Source of the DNA: an uncultured Erysipelotrichaceae bacterium
Lineage (GTDB): Bacteria; Bacillota_I; Bacilli_A; RFN20; CAG-826
Length of the DNA stretch: 22,049 nucleotides
Direction of reading: 5' to 3'
NCBI GenBank assembly: GCA_946612405.1
Contig: CAMOEQ010000008.1
Coordinates: 1 to 22,049 of the forward strand
Both the position numbers and the translations under genes were made by a program. The notes beneath the pieces were generated by a model. The model saw only the letters and a list, made by a program, of their open reading frames with translations. It had not been told where the DNA came from and ran no database searches. Positions 1-7,573 of the stretch are shown here, piece after piece (position 1 is the first letter of the stretch; each line of letters opens with the position of its first letter).

Positions 1-1
1 A

Positions 2-79
2 TGGGGCGAATGATGAGATTCGAACTCACGAATGACCGGTTCACAGCCGGTTGTGTTAGGCCTCTTCACCACATTCGCC
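2..79 (-). tRNA. tRNA-His (anticodon GTG)
   Basis: Read on the minus strand this folds as a full cloverleaf. The acceptor stem GCGAATG pairs with CATTCGC, and the anticodon stem ACCGG/CCGGT encloses the loop CTGTGAA, giving anticodon GTG. The T-arm carries GTTCGAATC and the 3' CCA is encoded at 4-2. An extra G (position 79) opposite C73 (position 5) is the G-1:C73 pair that marks tRNA-His. It lies 21 nt downstream of the Nudix gene stop. Confidence 0.97.
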
Positions 80-93
80 AGAATGCGACATTT

Positions 94-122
94 ATAATAT
101 CTATTTATGATTGCTTTGTAAA
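94..122 (-). promoter_or_regulatory. Promoter for tRNA-His
   Basis: On the minus strand, TTTACA (122-117) and TATTAT (99-94) are separated by exactly 17 bp, about 14 bp before the tRNA 5' end. The -35 box lies inside the 3' end of the Nudix gene, so the tRNA can be transcribed independently of it. Confidence 0.6.
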
Positions 123-622
123 GCAGTTTTTGCGAGTTTTAAGATTGGTAATTCTCTTTGTTTTACGAGTCTACCGACTAAAACGTTTTGCATATTTTCA
201 TATAAATGAATCGCTTTATCGATATCTACCCAAACAATTTTGTTGATTCTTATCTTTTCATCTTCTTCAAGATGTTGACTTACTTTTTCTAATCTTCTTA
301 CAAGATAATAATAATTATGATTATGTCGATAAATTAAATTGTAATAATCATCAACTTCTCCTAAAAAAGAGATTATTTCACATTTATAGCCAACTTCTTC
401 TTCAATTTCTCTTTTAATGGCCTCTTCATGAGATTCGTCTTTTTTGATTCCTCCACCTGGAGTTTCATAATAATCTCGCGGTCCAAAGCCATCATCATCT
501 AAAAGATATTCAAGGCAAACATTATTATTTTCATCGATTAAAATGGCCCTAACAATTTCTCTAGTGTGAGTTACGCCTTTAAATATGTATTGATCATCGA
601 TGAATTTAAAGAGTGGTTCCAT
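101..622 (-). CDS. Nudix hydrolase
   Basis: A 173-residue protein with a clear Nudix box in its first half. The run beginning GGGIKKDE and ending REIEEEVGY fits G-x5-E-x7-RE-U-x-EE-x-G, with an aromatic residue at the last position; this helix binds the divalent cation used to hydrolyse nucleoside diphosphates linked to another moiety. The substrate cannot be read from the sequence. The frame opens earlier, at 691, but that start would run into the divergent transporter gene. The ATG at 622 gives a natural MEPLF N-terminus and sits 8 nt after an extended -10 box. There is no Shine-Dalgarno sequence, so I infer a leaderless mRNA. It is divergent from the chromate-transporter operon across 50 bp. 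Confidence 0.88.
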   Translation of the reverse strand: MEPLFKFIDDQYIFKGVTHTREIVRAILIDENNNVCLEYLLDDDGFGPRDYYETPGGGIKKDESHEEAIKREIEEEVGYKCEIISFLGEVDDYYNLIYRHNHNYYYLVRRLEKVSQHLEEDEKIRINKIVWVDIDKAIHLYENMQNVLVGRLVKQRELPILKLAKTALQSNHK

Positions 623-630
623 GTTTATGT

Positions 631-639
631 ATTTTAGCA
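631..639 (-). promoter_or_regulatory. Extended -10 promoter of the Nudix gene
   Basis: TGC-TAAAAT on the minus strand ends 8 nt before the ATG at 622, placing the expected transcription start at or within a base or two of the start codon. No convincing -35 box is seen, as is common with TGn extended -10 sites. A second TATAAT (646-641) further upstream is an alternative. Confidence 0.45.
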
Positions 640-654
640 AATTATATTTGTCTA

Positions 655-663
655 TGCTATAAT
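655..663 (+). promoter_or_regulatory. Extended -10 promoter of the chromate-transporter operon
   Basis: TGC-TATAAT is a perfect extended -10 box. Nine nucleotides separate it from the ATG at 673 and no Shine-Dalgarno sequence lies between, so the transcript is predicted to be leaderless. It is interleaved with the divergent Nudix promoter. Confidence 0.6.
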
Positions 664-672
664 CGTGCAGCA

Positions 673-1260
673 ATGAAAAGTAAACATTCATTCAAAAATT
701 ATTTGTCCTTATTCTTAACCTTCCTCAAGCTTGGTCTATTTTCAATTGGAGGCGGGACGACAATGTTAACTCTGTTGCAAGGTGAACTTGTCGAAAGAAA
801 AAAATGGATAGATAACGATGAACTAATGGAAATGACAGCGATAAGCGAATCTACTCCTGGTCCTATCGCGATTAATCTAGCAACTTATTTAGGTTATTCT
901 CGTGGGGGATTTTTAGGTGCTTTGTTTTCAACATTAGGCGTTATACTTCCACCTTTTGTCATCATGTTTATCATTTCGATGTTTTTCCAAAATTTATTAC
1001 AATTTGAAGCGGTTAAATACGCTTTTATCGGAGTGAAATGCGGAGTTGTTTTCTTATTATGCAAAGTAGCAATTACTCTGATTAAATCAAATAAAAAAGA
1101 TTGGTTTGCTATCTTGATTCTTATCGTGGTTACAACCTTAATGGTTGTCTTTACTGTTTTAGCGATTAATTTCTCAGCTATTTATTTCATTTTAATCGGA
1201 GCGATTTTAGGCTTATTAATTTATGGATTAATTCCGTTTAAGAAGGAGCAAAAGAAATGA
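673..1260 (+). CDS. Chromate transporter (CHR family), first half-size subunit
   Basis: A 195-residue membrane protein of the CHR (ChrA) family in its short single-domain form. Family hallmarks appear in order: the N-terminal FLKLGLFSIGGG segment, an acidic stretch with KKWIDNDELMEM, and TPGPIAINLATYLGY, followed by about five hydrophobic segments. Full-length ChrA has two such domains fused; here they are two genes, so a heterodimer with the next product is likely. Members export chromate or sulfate-like anions; the real substrate in this organism is unknown. I chose ATG 673 rather than the upstream ATG 613 because family proteins start shortly before FLKLG. Its stop overlaps the next start as ATGA. 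Confidence 0.92.
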   Translation: MKSKHSFKNYLSLFLTFLKLGLFSIGGGTTMLTLLQGELVERKKWIDNDELMEMTAISESTPGPIAINLATYLGYSRGGFLGALFSTLGVILPPFVIMFIISMFFQNLLQFEAVKYAFIGVKCGVVFLLCKVAITLIKSNKKDWFAILILIVVTTLMVVFTVLAINFSAIYFILIGAILGLLIYGLIPFKKEQKK

Positions 1261-1835
1261 TTTATTTAATTTTGTTCCTCGAATTCTTTAAAGTCGGCTT
1301 ATTCACTTTTGGTGGAGGCTACGCGATGATACCTTTAATAAAAGAAGTTGTATTATCACATTCTTGGATGGATGAATCTCATTTCATCGATATGATTGGT
1401 TTAAGCGAAGTTACTCCCGGACCAATCGCGATTAATATGGCGACTTTCATCGGTAATGAGCAAGGTGGCATCTTGGGTAGCATTATCTCTACTCTTGGAG
1501 TTATATTACCGGCTTTTATCATCATGCTTTTAATTTCTATTCTTCTAAAGAAGTTTATGAAAAATAGATTTGTAAAAGCTTCATTAAATGGCATTAAATT
1601 TGTTGCGATTGCTCTAATTGCTTCTTCAGCGATTATTTTATTTGCTGATGTTTTATTCCCATATACATACGCGAATGGAAATATAAACATCACTCCTAAT
1701 TTAGATTACATTAAAATATTTGTTTTAATTATCGCCGGATATTTCTTACTTAAATTATTAATCAAAAGAAAACCAAGCCCGATTATCGTCATCATCATGT
1801 CGGCGGTTATTGGCTTGGTTTACTTATACATTTAA
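1257..1835 (+). CDS. Chromate transporter (CHR family), second half-size subunit
   Basis: A 192-residue paralogue of the preceding gene with the same order of motifs: FFKVGLFTFGGGYAMIPL, HSWMDESHFIDM and TPGPIAINMATFIGN, then four to five membrane segments. The start ATG overlaps the upstream stop by four bases and is preceded by AAGGAG inside the upstream gene, so the two are translationally coupled and probably assemble as a pair with opposite membrane orientations, as described for paired short-chain CHR proteins. The stop lies one base from the stop of the convergent ABC transporter gene. Confidence 0.92.
   Translation: MIYLILFLEFFKVGLFTFGGGYAMIPLIKEVVLSHSWMDESHFIDMIGLSEVTPGPIAINMATFIGNEQGGILGSIISTLGVILPAFIIMLLISILLKKFMKNRFVKASLNGIKFVAIALIASSAIILFADVLFPYTYANGNINITPNLDYIKIFVLIIAGYFLLKLLIKRKPSPIIVIIMSAVIGLVYLYI
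1761..1821 (-). terminator. Candidate terminator of the ABC gene, inside the convergent CHR gene
   Basis: A perfect 10-bp inverted repeat (AAACCAAGCC at 1770-1779 and GGCTTGGTTT at 1812-1821) lies just beyond the ABC stop on the minus strand. Its far arm runs into TTTTCTTTT on that strand. The 32-nt loop is long for an intrinsic terminator, so this is a candidate only. Confidence 0.4.
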
Positions 1836-1836
1836 T

Positions 1837-4800
1837 TTATTCGTTACTACGTAAAGCAATAACTGGATCTTGATGCGATGCTTTCATCGATGGGATGAGT
1901 CCACTTAGAACTGATAAGAGGATTGAAATTCCAAGCATGATAAGAGCGGTCCAGATAGTTAAATTAGCGATGCCATATACTTTAAAGCGAGCAAACATCA
2001 CAATATTGAAGATTATTTCAAAGATATAAGTGACCGCTAAACCAAAGATACCTGAGAATAAACCAGTCATAAATGTTTCGGTGATAAATAGACGTGAAAC
2101 GTCTTTCTTTCTACCACCGACAGAACGAATGATACCGATTTCTTTGGTTCTTTCAACAACACTTATATAAGTGATAACAGCAATCATGAAGCAAGAAACT
2201 ACTAAAGCAAGTGAAGTAAATGAGACTAAAGCGATAGTAATTGTTGTTATAAGAGTATCGATAACGGTAATGATTAATTTAATCGTATCGGTATAAGATA
2301 ATTCATTACGGTCGCCTTTATGAAGAACTTGTTCTTCAGCAGTATTTCTAAAAACGGTTATATCTTCATCGCTGTTCCATTTCTCTAAATGTTCAGTAAC
2401 AACATCTTTTTGTTCAAAAGATTTTGGATAAATATCAATTTCCCTTGGAAGTTTAACAAATTCATAACCAAGTACTTTTCCATCATCATCTTCAATTGCA
2501 TCGGCTTTATATCCGCATACCGAACGTAGATGGACTTTATCGGTTTCAGCAAAATTAATTCCACCTGTAAAGGCTGAGAATAAATCGGAGAAAGAAGATG
2601 TTAAATCACCATTTAAAGAAGTTGCATAACCTTCTTTCTTTTCTGGGTTTTGATCATCGGTGTAATCCCAATAATTGAATTTAACGTATGCGTTATATTG
2701 GCTTCTTTCTTGTGCTTCACTACCAAAATAAGCTTTCATATCATTAGTAAGCAAAGCTTCATCTTTATTTGAATCAGCAATATATTTTTCAGCGAATGCA
2801 TGTGAGAAATACACGCCTCTAGATAAACAACCAAAGGTTTTATTTTCTTTAAGTCGAAGAATGCCGGTGATTTTCATTCTTGTTCCACCATTAGCTTCGA
2901 CATTTGTTTTCATATCCTCACTTAATTCAGCTTGATAATGATATCCCTCTATTGGGATCGTTGTTTCTTGAACAGAGCCACCAACAGTTGAAGTTGAGCC
3001 GCCTTCAGGAGTGACTTTAGCCATACCAGATTTGATATTAGTTAAATCAAATGTAATGACTACTGCATCATTTTCATCATAAGCTTTCCAAATGCCTGGA
3101 ATGTAATCAGTTAAAGAAGTGACTTCGCTTGGTTTTTCACCATCACGTTCGAGTTGATACATCAAAGTAGAGATACTACCACCGGCAAAACCAATAATCG
3201 TTGCATCTAATGTATCGGTGTCTTCATTATATGAAATCGTATAAATCTTTTGACCGAACATATCGATCATGAAGACTGAGACCGTGGTTTTATCATCGGC
3301 TACTTTACCATCTGAATATAATTTATCCTGTGGATAATAGATGAATTCTTTGCCAAGTAAGTCTTCGTATTCAAATTCACGACGATAAGGATATTCTGCT
3401 TCAATTTCAGCAATTTGGTTTTCTCTTTCTTCGTTAGATAAATCATCTGGTAAATCATTGATTTTAATGGCCTTTTTAGCAATGTTAAGAAATTCATCAT
3501 GATTAAAGAAGCCCATTTGCGCTAAAACAAGGTCAGTAAGAGTGGTATTAGAATCGACAACCAAAGTTATTCCCGTTTCGCTTTCGTCAAGAACGCTATC
3601 ACCTAAACAATCATATTGAGAAAGAATATATTCGGAATCTGCGGGGAATTCATTCATAAATGAAGTGAATAAATTAACGTAAGTCGCATAGCGGGCAAAG
3701 CCTTTTACGGTCTTAAGTTCAGCAATATATCTTTGAGTTAAACCATTTAAAGAAATTGTTTCATGAACAGGTTCTACTCCTTCTTGAGTTGGATCAGATA
3801 CCCAATCACCAAAAATATTGTTTGTTGGATCAATCGCATAATTTTGATAGATGGAATAAATTGATTCTGGATCAACTTGATAAATGTAATCGATTAATTC
3901 GCGGTTGATTGTATTTGTTTTAACGCTTGTGAAATCACTATAAGCACTCATAAGATAATCAACCATTGAATCTAGACCAATCTTTGGATTTTCTGGGTCA
4001 AATTTAAAAGCATCTCTAGCTTCTCGAGCACTTAAGCCACTTAAAAGCGAAGTCATATCAACACTTTCTTCAGCAACTTCAAGAGGATAGCTAGAAAGCA
4101 TGTCATCTTGCATATTGCCAATATAATCTCTAACGCCTTGGCTAACTGCTAAAACAGCGGAGACGCCAACGATACCGATTGAACCGGCAATTGTGACAAG
4201 AATTGTTCTTTTTAATTTAGAAATTAAGTTAGAGAAAGATAGACCCATCGCTGTAAAGAAGGACATCGATGTGTTCTTTTTCTTTCCTTTGGAAACATCT
4301 TCTTTATTAGCGTGAGCTTTTTCTCTTTCTTCTTTGCTTTCACCATCGTATGGATTTGAATCAGATGTAATTAAACCATCTTTCATCGTGATGATACGAG
4401 TTGCGTAAATATTCGCTAAATCAGGGTTATGAGTAACCATGATAACTAAACGATCTTTAGCAACTTCTTTTAAAATGTCCATAATTTGGACAGAAGTTTC
4501 GCTATCAAGAGCGCCAGTAGGCTCATCGGCCATAACGATTTCAGGGTCGTTAACTAAAGCACGAGCAATTGCAACACGTTGCATTTGTCCACCACTCATT
4601 TGGTTTGGTTTCTTTTTGCCTAAGCCACCTAAACCAACAAGTTCTAAGGCTTTTTCAGCTCTTTGTTTTCTTTCAGCTTTGCTGATACCTGAAATTGTTA
4701 AAGCAAGTTCAACATTTTTAAGAACGCTTTGATGGTAAATCAAATTGTATGATTGGAAAACAAATCCGATGGAATGGTTACGATAAGTATCCCAATCTCC

Positions 4801-5022
4801 ATCTTTGTAATTCTTTGTGGATTTACCTTCGATGATTAGATCACCTGATGTATATCTATCAAGACCACCTGTAATATTTAATAATGTGGTTTTACCACAT
4901 CCTGATGGACCAAGTATCGCTACAAATTCGTTGCGTCGAAAGTTTATTGAAAGACCTTTTAAAGCATGTGTGACATTGTTGCCACTGACATAATCTTTAA
5001 CAATATTTTTTAGTTGAAGCAT
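1837..5022 (-). CDS. ABC transporter, fused ATPase and FtsX-type permease
   Basis: A 1061-residue fusion. Residues 1 to about 230 are a LolD/MacB-class ATPase: Walker [10 protein letters not shown] near 38-46, signature [15 protein letters not shown], Walker [15 protein letters not shown] and H-loop MVTHNP. A charged Lys/Glu-rich linker leads to a first membrane segment ([20 protein letters not shown]), then about 550 residues of predicted extracellular domain, then three C-terminal membrane segments with the FtsX pattern ([15 protein letters not shown]). Members of this class usually work as mechanotransmission or extrusion systems on peptides, lipids or lipoproteins rather than as classical importers; the substrate is not evident. 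The start was moved from 5085 to ATG 5022 because it follows AAGGAG and begins MLQLKNI, like other ATPases. It has its own strong promoter, and no accessory gene sits beside it. Confidence 0.9.
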   Translation of the reverse strand: MLQLKNIVKDYVSGNNVTHALKGLSINFRRNEFVAILGPSGCGKTTLLNITGGLDRYTSGDLIIEGKSTKNYKDGDWDTYRNHSIGFVFQSYNLIYHQSVLKNVELALTISGISKAERKQRAEKALELVGLGGLGKKKPNQMSGGQMQRVAIARALVNDPEIVMADEPTGALDSETSVQIMDILKEVAKDRLVIMVTHNPDLANIYATRIITMKDGLITSDSNPYDGESKEEREKAHANKEDVSKGKKKNTSMSFFTAMGLSFSNLISKLKRTILVTIAGSIGIVGVSAVLAVSQGVRDYIGNMQDDMLSSYPLEVAEESVDMTSLLSGLSAREARDAFKFDPENPKIGLDSMVDYLMSAYSDFTSVKTNTINRELIDYIYQVDPESIYSIYQNYAIDPTNNIFGDWVSDPTQEGVEPVHETISLNGLTQRYIAELKTVKGFARYATYVNLFTSFMNEFPADSEYILSQYDCLGDSVLDESETGITLVVDSNTTLTDLVLAQMGFFNHDEFLNIAKKAIKINDLPDDLSNEERENQIAEIEAEYPYRREFEYEDLLGKEFIYYPQDKLYSDGKVADDKTTVSVFMIDMFGQKIYTISYNEDTDTLDATIIGFAGGSISTLMYQLERDGEKPSEVTSLTDYIPGIWKAYDENDAVVITFDLTNIKSGMAKVTPEGGSTSTVGGSVQETTIPIEGYHYQAELSEDMKTNVEANGGTRMKITGILRLKENKTFGCLSRGVYFSHAFAEKYIADSNKDEALLTNDMKAYFGSEAQERSQYNAYVKFNYWDYTDDQNPEKKEGYATSLNGDLTSSFSDLFSAFTGGINFAETDKVHLRSVCGYKADAIEDDDGKVLGYEFVKLPREIDIYPKSFEQKDVVTEHLEKWNSDEDITVFRNTAEEQVLHKGDRNELSYTDTIKLIITVIDTLITTITIALVSFTSLALVVSCFMIAVITYISVVERTKEIGIIRSVGGRKKDVSRLFITETFMTGLFSGIFGLAVTYIFEIIFNIVMFARFKVYGIANLTIWTALIMLGISILLSVLSGLIPSMKASHQDPVIALRSNE

Positions 5023-5056
5023 ATATATGGTCTCCTTTCTTATAAAGAATGTGTAA

Positions 5057-5085
5057 ATTATATTGAGCAAACTCGCTTTTGACAA
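5057..5085 (-). promoter_or_regulatory. Sigma-70-type promoter of the ABC gene
   Basis: On the minus strand TTGTCA (5085-5080) and TATAAT (5062-5057) are separated by exactly 17 bp. The start codon at 5022 follows with an AAGGAG ribosome binding site. This is one of the best-formed promoters in the window. Confidence 0.8.
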
Positions 5086-5136
5086 TAAATATGCTTAAAT
5101 TTTTGCATTTTTTGAACCACTTTTATTTTAGGGGTC

Positions 5137-5142
5137 TATAAT
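5137..5142 (+). promoter_or_regulatory. -10 box of the small-protein/antiporter operon
   Basis: TATAAT lies 16 nt before the ATG at 5159, with GGAG at 5149-5152 as ribosome binding site. The best -35 candidate is TTGAAC at 5112-5117 with a 19-bp spacer, which is weak. Confidence 0.5.
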
Positions 5143-5158
5143 TGATACGGAGTTAGAT

Positions 5159-5491
5159 ATGAAATACTTATTATTTACAACCCTTGAAAATACAAAAGAG
5201 ACTTATGATTTAATCCATCATCTTTCTAAACTTGGATATAACGGAACAGTTTTGTCTTCAACATCTTTGAAGCACATTCTTCAAGATGAAGATGAAGATG
5301 TTCCATCTTTCATCTCTTTAGCACATTTTCACGAAAACAAATTTGTTCAAAACACGACAATTTATTTCATCTTAGAAGAAGCTGAACTTGAAGAAGTTAA
5401 ATCGGAAATTCGTAAAGCTACTAAAGATTTTACTTCTACTAAAGGCGGGATGTTCTCTACTAAAATCGATTCATTTGAAGGAAGTTTTTAA
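5159..5491 (+). CDS. Small protein paired with the antiporter, possibly PII-like
   Basis: A 110-residue soluble protein I do not recognise by name. It has no signal peptide or membrane segment. Predicted layout: strand (KYLLFTTL), helix (KETYDLIHHLSKLGYNG), strand (TVLSST), an acidic loop rich in D/E (QDEDEDVPS), a strand (TTIYFILEE) and a helix (LEEVKSEIRKATKDF). That beta-alpha-beta, loop, beta-alpha order and the length resemble PII-like and c-di-AMP-receptor (DarA/PstA) trimers, which often regulate a neighbouring transporter. The PII assignment is inference from pattern. The antiporter gene starts 3 nt after its stop, with its ribosome binding site inside this gene, so the two are co-expressed. 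Confidence 0.7.
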   Translation: MKYLLFTTLENTKETYDLIHHLSKLGYNGTVLSSTSLKHILQDEDEDVPSFISLAHFHENKFVQNTTIYFILEEAELEEVKSEIRKATKDFTSTKGGMFSTKIDSFEGSF

Positions 5492-5494
5492 ATA

Positions 5495-6784
5495 ATGAAT
5501 CAAATTCTTTGCATAGCAATTGCGCTTTTTGTTGGTCTACTTTCATCTAGATTAATGAAATTTTTAAGACTGCCAAATGTTACTGGTTATTTAATATCTG
5601 GAATTATTTTTGGTCCATACGTTTTAGGCCAATACATTGGCGGATGGAACAGTGATCCAACAAGCGCAACATCGATTCAGGCTATTTCTTGGATTAGCGA
5701 AATCGCTTTAGGATTCATTGCTTTTACAATCGGCTGTTCATTTAAAGCAAGTTCATTAAAAGCTGTTGGTAAACGTGTTGTTATCATCACTTTATTTGAG
5801 GCATTAGGCGGCGCAATTATCACGATTGGTGGCTTATTAATTGCCTATATTTTCTTAGGTGATACATTGCCTTTGTCAATTATATTGACACTTGGTGCAA
5901 TTGCCTGTGCGACTGCTCCAGCTGCAACATTGATGGTTATTAAGCAATATAAGGCTCATGGTCCAGTTGTTGATACATTGATTCCAGTTGTCGCATTTGA
6001 TGATGCAGTTGCTTTAATTGCTTTCTCAGTTTTATTTTCAATTTCCAAATCTCTTGCCGCGGCAACAAATTTATCAATTGTCGGAGTTATCGTTGTTCCT
6101 TTAATTGAAATTATCGTTTCATTAGCTCTTGGAGCATTACTTGGTTTTATCATTTCATTTGCATGCAAATTCTTTAAATCAAGAGCCAATAGAATGATTT
6201 TAGTTATCGCTTCAATATTTGTTGTTGTTGGTTTAACGATGCTTGCAAGCAATATGTCATGGAAACTTTTTGATGAAGATTTTACTTTCTCAAGCTTATT
6301 AGCTTGTATGATGATTGGTTCGATATTTATCAACTTTAGGCAAGACGCTCAAAGAACAATCGAAAGAATCGATCAATTCACTCCTCCAATCTATATGCTT
6401 TTCTTTGTTATTTCTGGTGCAAACTTAAATATTACTATCTTTGCATCGAAAGATTCTTTATTAGTAATTTTAATTGCAGCGATTTATATCATAATGCGAA
6501 GTGTTGGTAAATGGGGCGGAGCTTTTGCTTCAAGCAAAATCACCCATTCAGAACCAACGGTTCAAAAATATTTAGGTTTTACATTGCTTCCACAAGCTGG
6601 TGTTGCAATTGGTTTAGCAACGACTGCTAATCAAACTTTCATTAAACTTGGTTATGAAAATGAAGCTTCCCTAATTTTAGCAGTCATTTTAACTGCCACA
6701 ATTTTTTACGAACTTGTTGGACCTCTAATAACAAAAATCGCCTTATCTAAAGCGGGCGAAATTTCAAGAGAAAACAGTAATTAA
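5495..6784 (+). CDS. Cation/proton antiporter, CPA2 (Kef/NapA-like) family
   Basis: A 429-residue integral membrane protein with about 12 hydrophobic segments. The N-terminal LRLPNVTGYLISGIIFGPYVLG pattern is typical of CPA2 transporters, followed by a CATAPAATLMVIK segment and the AFDDAVALIAF stretch carrying the ion-binding acidic pair. The C-terminal repeat has FTLLPQAGVAIGLA, also typical. No C-terminal TrkA/RCK domain is present, so any ligand control would have to come from a separate protein; the small upstream gene is a candidate. The ribosome binding site is the GAAGGAAG inside the upstream gene. It ends convergently with the HAD gene, sharing the bases TTAA. The ion (Na+ or K+) cannot be decided. 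Confidence 0.92.
   Translation: MNQILCIAIALFVGLLSSRLMKFLRLPNVTGYLISGIIFGPYVLGQYIGGWNSDPTSATSIQAISWISEIALGFIAFTIGCSFKASSLKAVGKRVVIITLFEALGGAIITIGGLLIAYIFLGDTLPLSIILTLGAIACATAPAATLMVIKQYKAHGPVVDTLIPVVAFDDAVALIAFSVLFSISKSLAAATNLSIVGVIVVPLIEIIVSLALGALLGFIISFACKFFKSRANRMILVIASIFVVVGLTMLASNMSWKLFDEDFTFSSLLACMMIGSIFINFRQDAQRTIERIDQFTPPIYMLFFVISGANLNITIFASKDSLLVILIAAIYIIMRSVGKWGGAFASSKITHSEPTVQKYLGFTLLPQAGVAIGLATTANQTFIKLGYENEASLILAVILTATIFYELVGPLITKIALSKAGEISRENSN
6733..6759 (-). terminator. Weak candidate terminator of the HAD gene inside the antiporter gene
   Basis: On the minus strand TCGCC pairs with GGCGA (arms 6755-6759 and 6738-6742, 12-nt loop) and is followed by TTTTTG. The stem is only 5 bp, so support is modest. 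Confidence 0.3.
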
Positions 6785-7440
6785 TTTAGTAGTAAATTAC
6801 GTAATTCAGAAACCGAATCCACTGCGTAGGTGGATTTTTTTACGAAATCTTGATCATAAAATCCGTAACCATATTTAACGATGCAGCAATCAACATTGCC
6901 ATTAAGGGCAGTTTCATAATCATAAATAGAATCACCAATATAAAGGATATCTTGATTTGTTAAATTAAATTTATCCATTATTTCATATAAGCAATGTGGA
7001 TTTGGCTTTTCAGGAATTCCATTTCTTTGACCAATTCTTACATCAAATTTAATGTCTGGAAATTTTTCATCGATGACATGTTCTAATAGAATTTGAGGTT
7101 TATTAGACGCTAAACAAACGATATAGCCGGCCTTTTTTAAATCTTTTAAAAGCTCAGGAATGCCATCAAATGGTTTAGTAGCTGGGCCTTGCATTTTATC
7201 GTAATAATACAAAAATGTTTCTCCGATTTCGGCACCTTTTTCCGGAGTAAGATCTAAACCACTAGCAGCTCTTTTAACAAAATTCATTGCTCCCGCGCCA
7301 ATAAAATGACGAGCAGTATCATAGTCGTGCTTAAGATTATAACCAAGCACTTCAAAAGTTTTATTAACCGCATCAGTGATGCCTTTTAAGGTATCAAGTA
7401 ATGTTCCATCTAAGTCAAATACAACAGCTTTATATTTCAT
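6781..7440 (-). CDS. HAD-superfamily phosphatase, phosphoglycolate-phosphatase-like
   Basis: A 219-residue HAD hydrolase with all four motifs: FDLDGT near the N-terminus (nucleophile D9, acid/base D11), ASNKP (motif II), the Lys of EKPNPH (motif III) and YIGDSIYDYETA (motif IV). The alpha-helical cap between motifs I and II and the overall length match the Gph/PGP-type group, but substrate specificity is not readable. The start is ATG 7440; the upstream TTG at 7458 lies inside tRNA-Arg and is rejected. No Shine-Dalgarno sequence is present and only 7 nt separate the tRNA CCA from the ATG, so the gene probably depends on the tRNA promoter. It shares its last bases with the convergent antiporter gene. 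Confidence 0.9.
   Translation of the reverse strand: MKYKAVVFDLDGTLLDTLKGITDAVNKTFEVLGYNLKHDYDTARHFIGAGAMNFVKRAASGLDLTPEKGAEIGETFLYYYDKMQGPATKPFDGIPELLKDLKKAGYIVCLASNKPQILLEHVIDEKFPDIKFDVRIGQRNGIPEKPNPHCLYEIMDKFNLTNQDILYIGDSIYDYETALNGNVDCCIVKYGYGFYDQDFVKKSTYAVDSVSELRNLLLN
6816..6841 (+). terminator. Intrinsic terminator of the antiporter operon, inside the HAD gene
   Basis: AATCCAC (6816-6822), a 7-nt loop and GTGGATT (6830-6836) form a 7-bp stem running into seven T residues (6835-6841). It lies about 30 bp past the antiporter stop and wholly within the 3' coding region of the convergent HAD gene, near its C-terminal KKSTYAVDS. Confidence 0.75.
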
Positions 7441-7447
7441 AAACAAG

Positions 7448-7524
7448 TGGCGCCCCAAGTAGGAATCGAACCCACAACCCTCAGATTCGAAGTCTGATAC
7501 TCTATCCAGTTGCGCTATTGGGGC
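7448..7524 (-). tRNA. tRNA-Arg (anticodon TCG)
   Basis: On the minus strand the acceptor stem GCCCCAA pairs with TTGGGGC, followed by G73 and an encoded CCA (7450-7448). The anticodon stem TCAGA/TCTGA encloses CTTCGAA, giving anticodon TCG. The T-arm contains GGTTCGATTCC. The HAD gene follows 7 nt downstream. Confidence 0.97.
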
Positions 7525-7532
7525 GTGGAATA

Positions 7533-7563
7533 ATTATACATTAATATATTCGAAATATGTTAA
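7533..7563 (-). promoter_or_regulatory. Promoter of tRNA-Arg and probably of the HAD gene
   Basis: TATAAT (7538-7533) on the minus strand ends 8 nt before the mature tRNA 5' end, so transcription may start almost at G1. TTAACA (7563-7558) is the best -35 box, with a loose 19-bp spacer; it overlaps the -10 box of the divergent flavoprotein gene. Confidence 0.55.
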
Positions 7564-7566
7564 AAT
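7558..7566 (+). promoter_or_regulatory. Extended -10 promoter of the flavoprotein gene
   Basis: TGT-TAAAAT ends 7 nt before the ATG at 7574. No Shine-Dalgarno sequence fits between, so a leaderless transcript is predicted. The site overlaps the -35 region of the divergent tRNA-Arg promoter. Confidence 0.5.
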
Positions 7567-7573
7567 ATTTCAC

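Noticed and set aside
1..246. Plus-strand open frame across tRNA-His
   Set aside because: It runs over the tRNA and the antisense of the Nudix gene, has no ribosome binding site and no recognisable protein features.
101..691. Longer Nudix reading frame starting at 691
   Set aside because: It would overlap the divergent CHR gene by 19 bp and adds a 23-residue tail unlike Nudix N-termini; ATG 622 has a better-placed -10 box.
1770..1821. 10-bp perfect inverted repeat considered as a regulatory operator
   Set aside because: The 32-nt spacer, position at the end of a convergent gene and T-rich flank on the minus strand fit a transcription terminator better; an operator would be expected near a promoter.
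1837..5085. ABC fusion start at 5085
   Set aside because: The promoter -10 box (5057-5062) lies downstream of 5085, and AAGGAG precedes ATG 5022.
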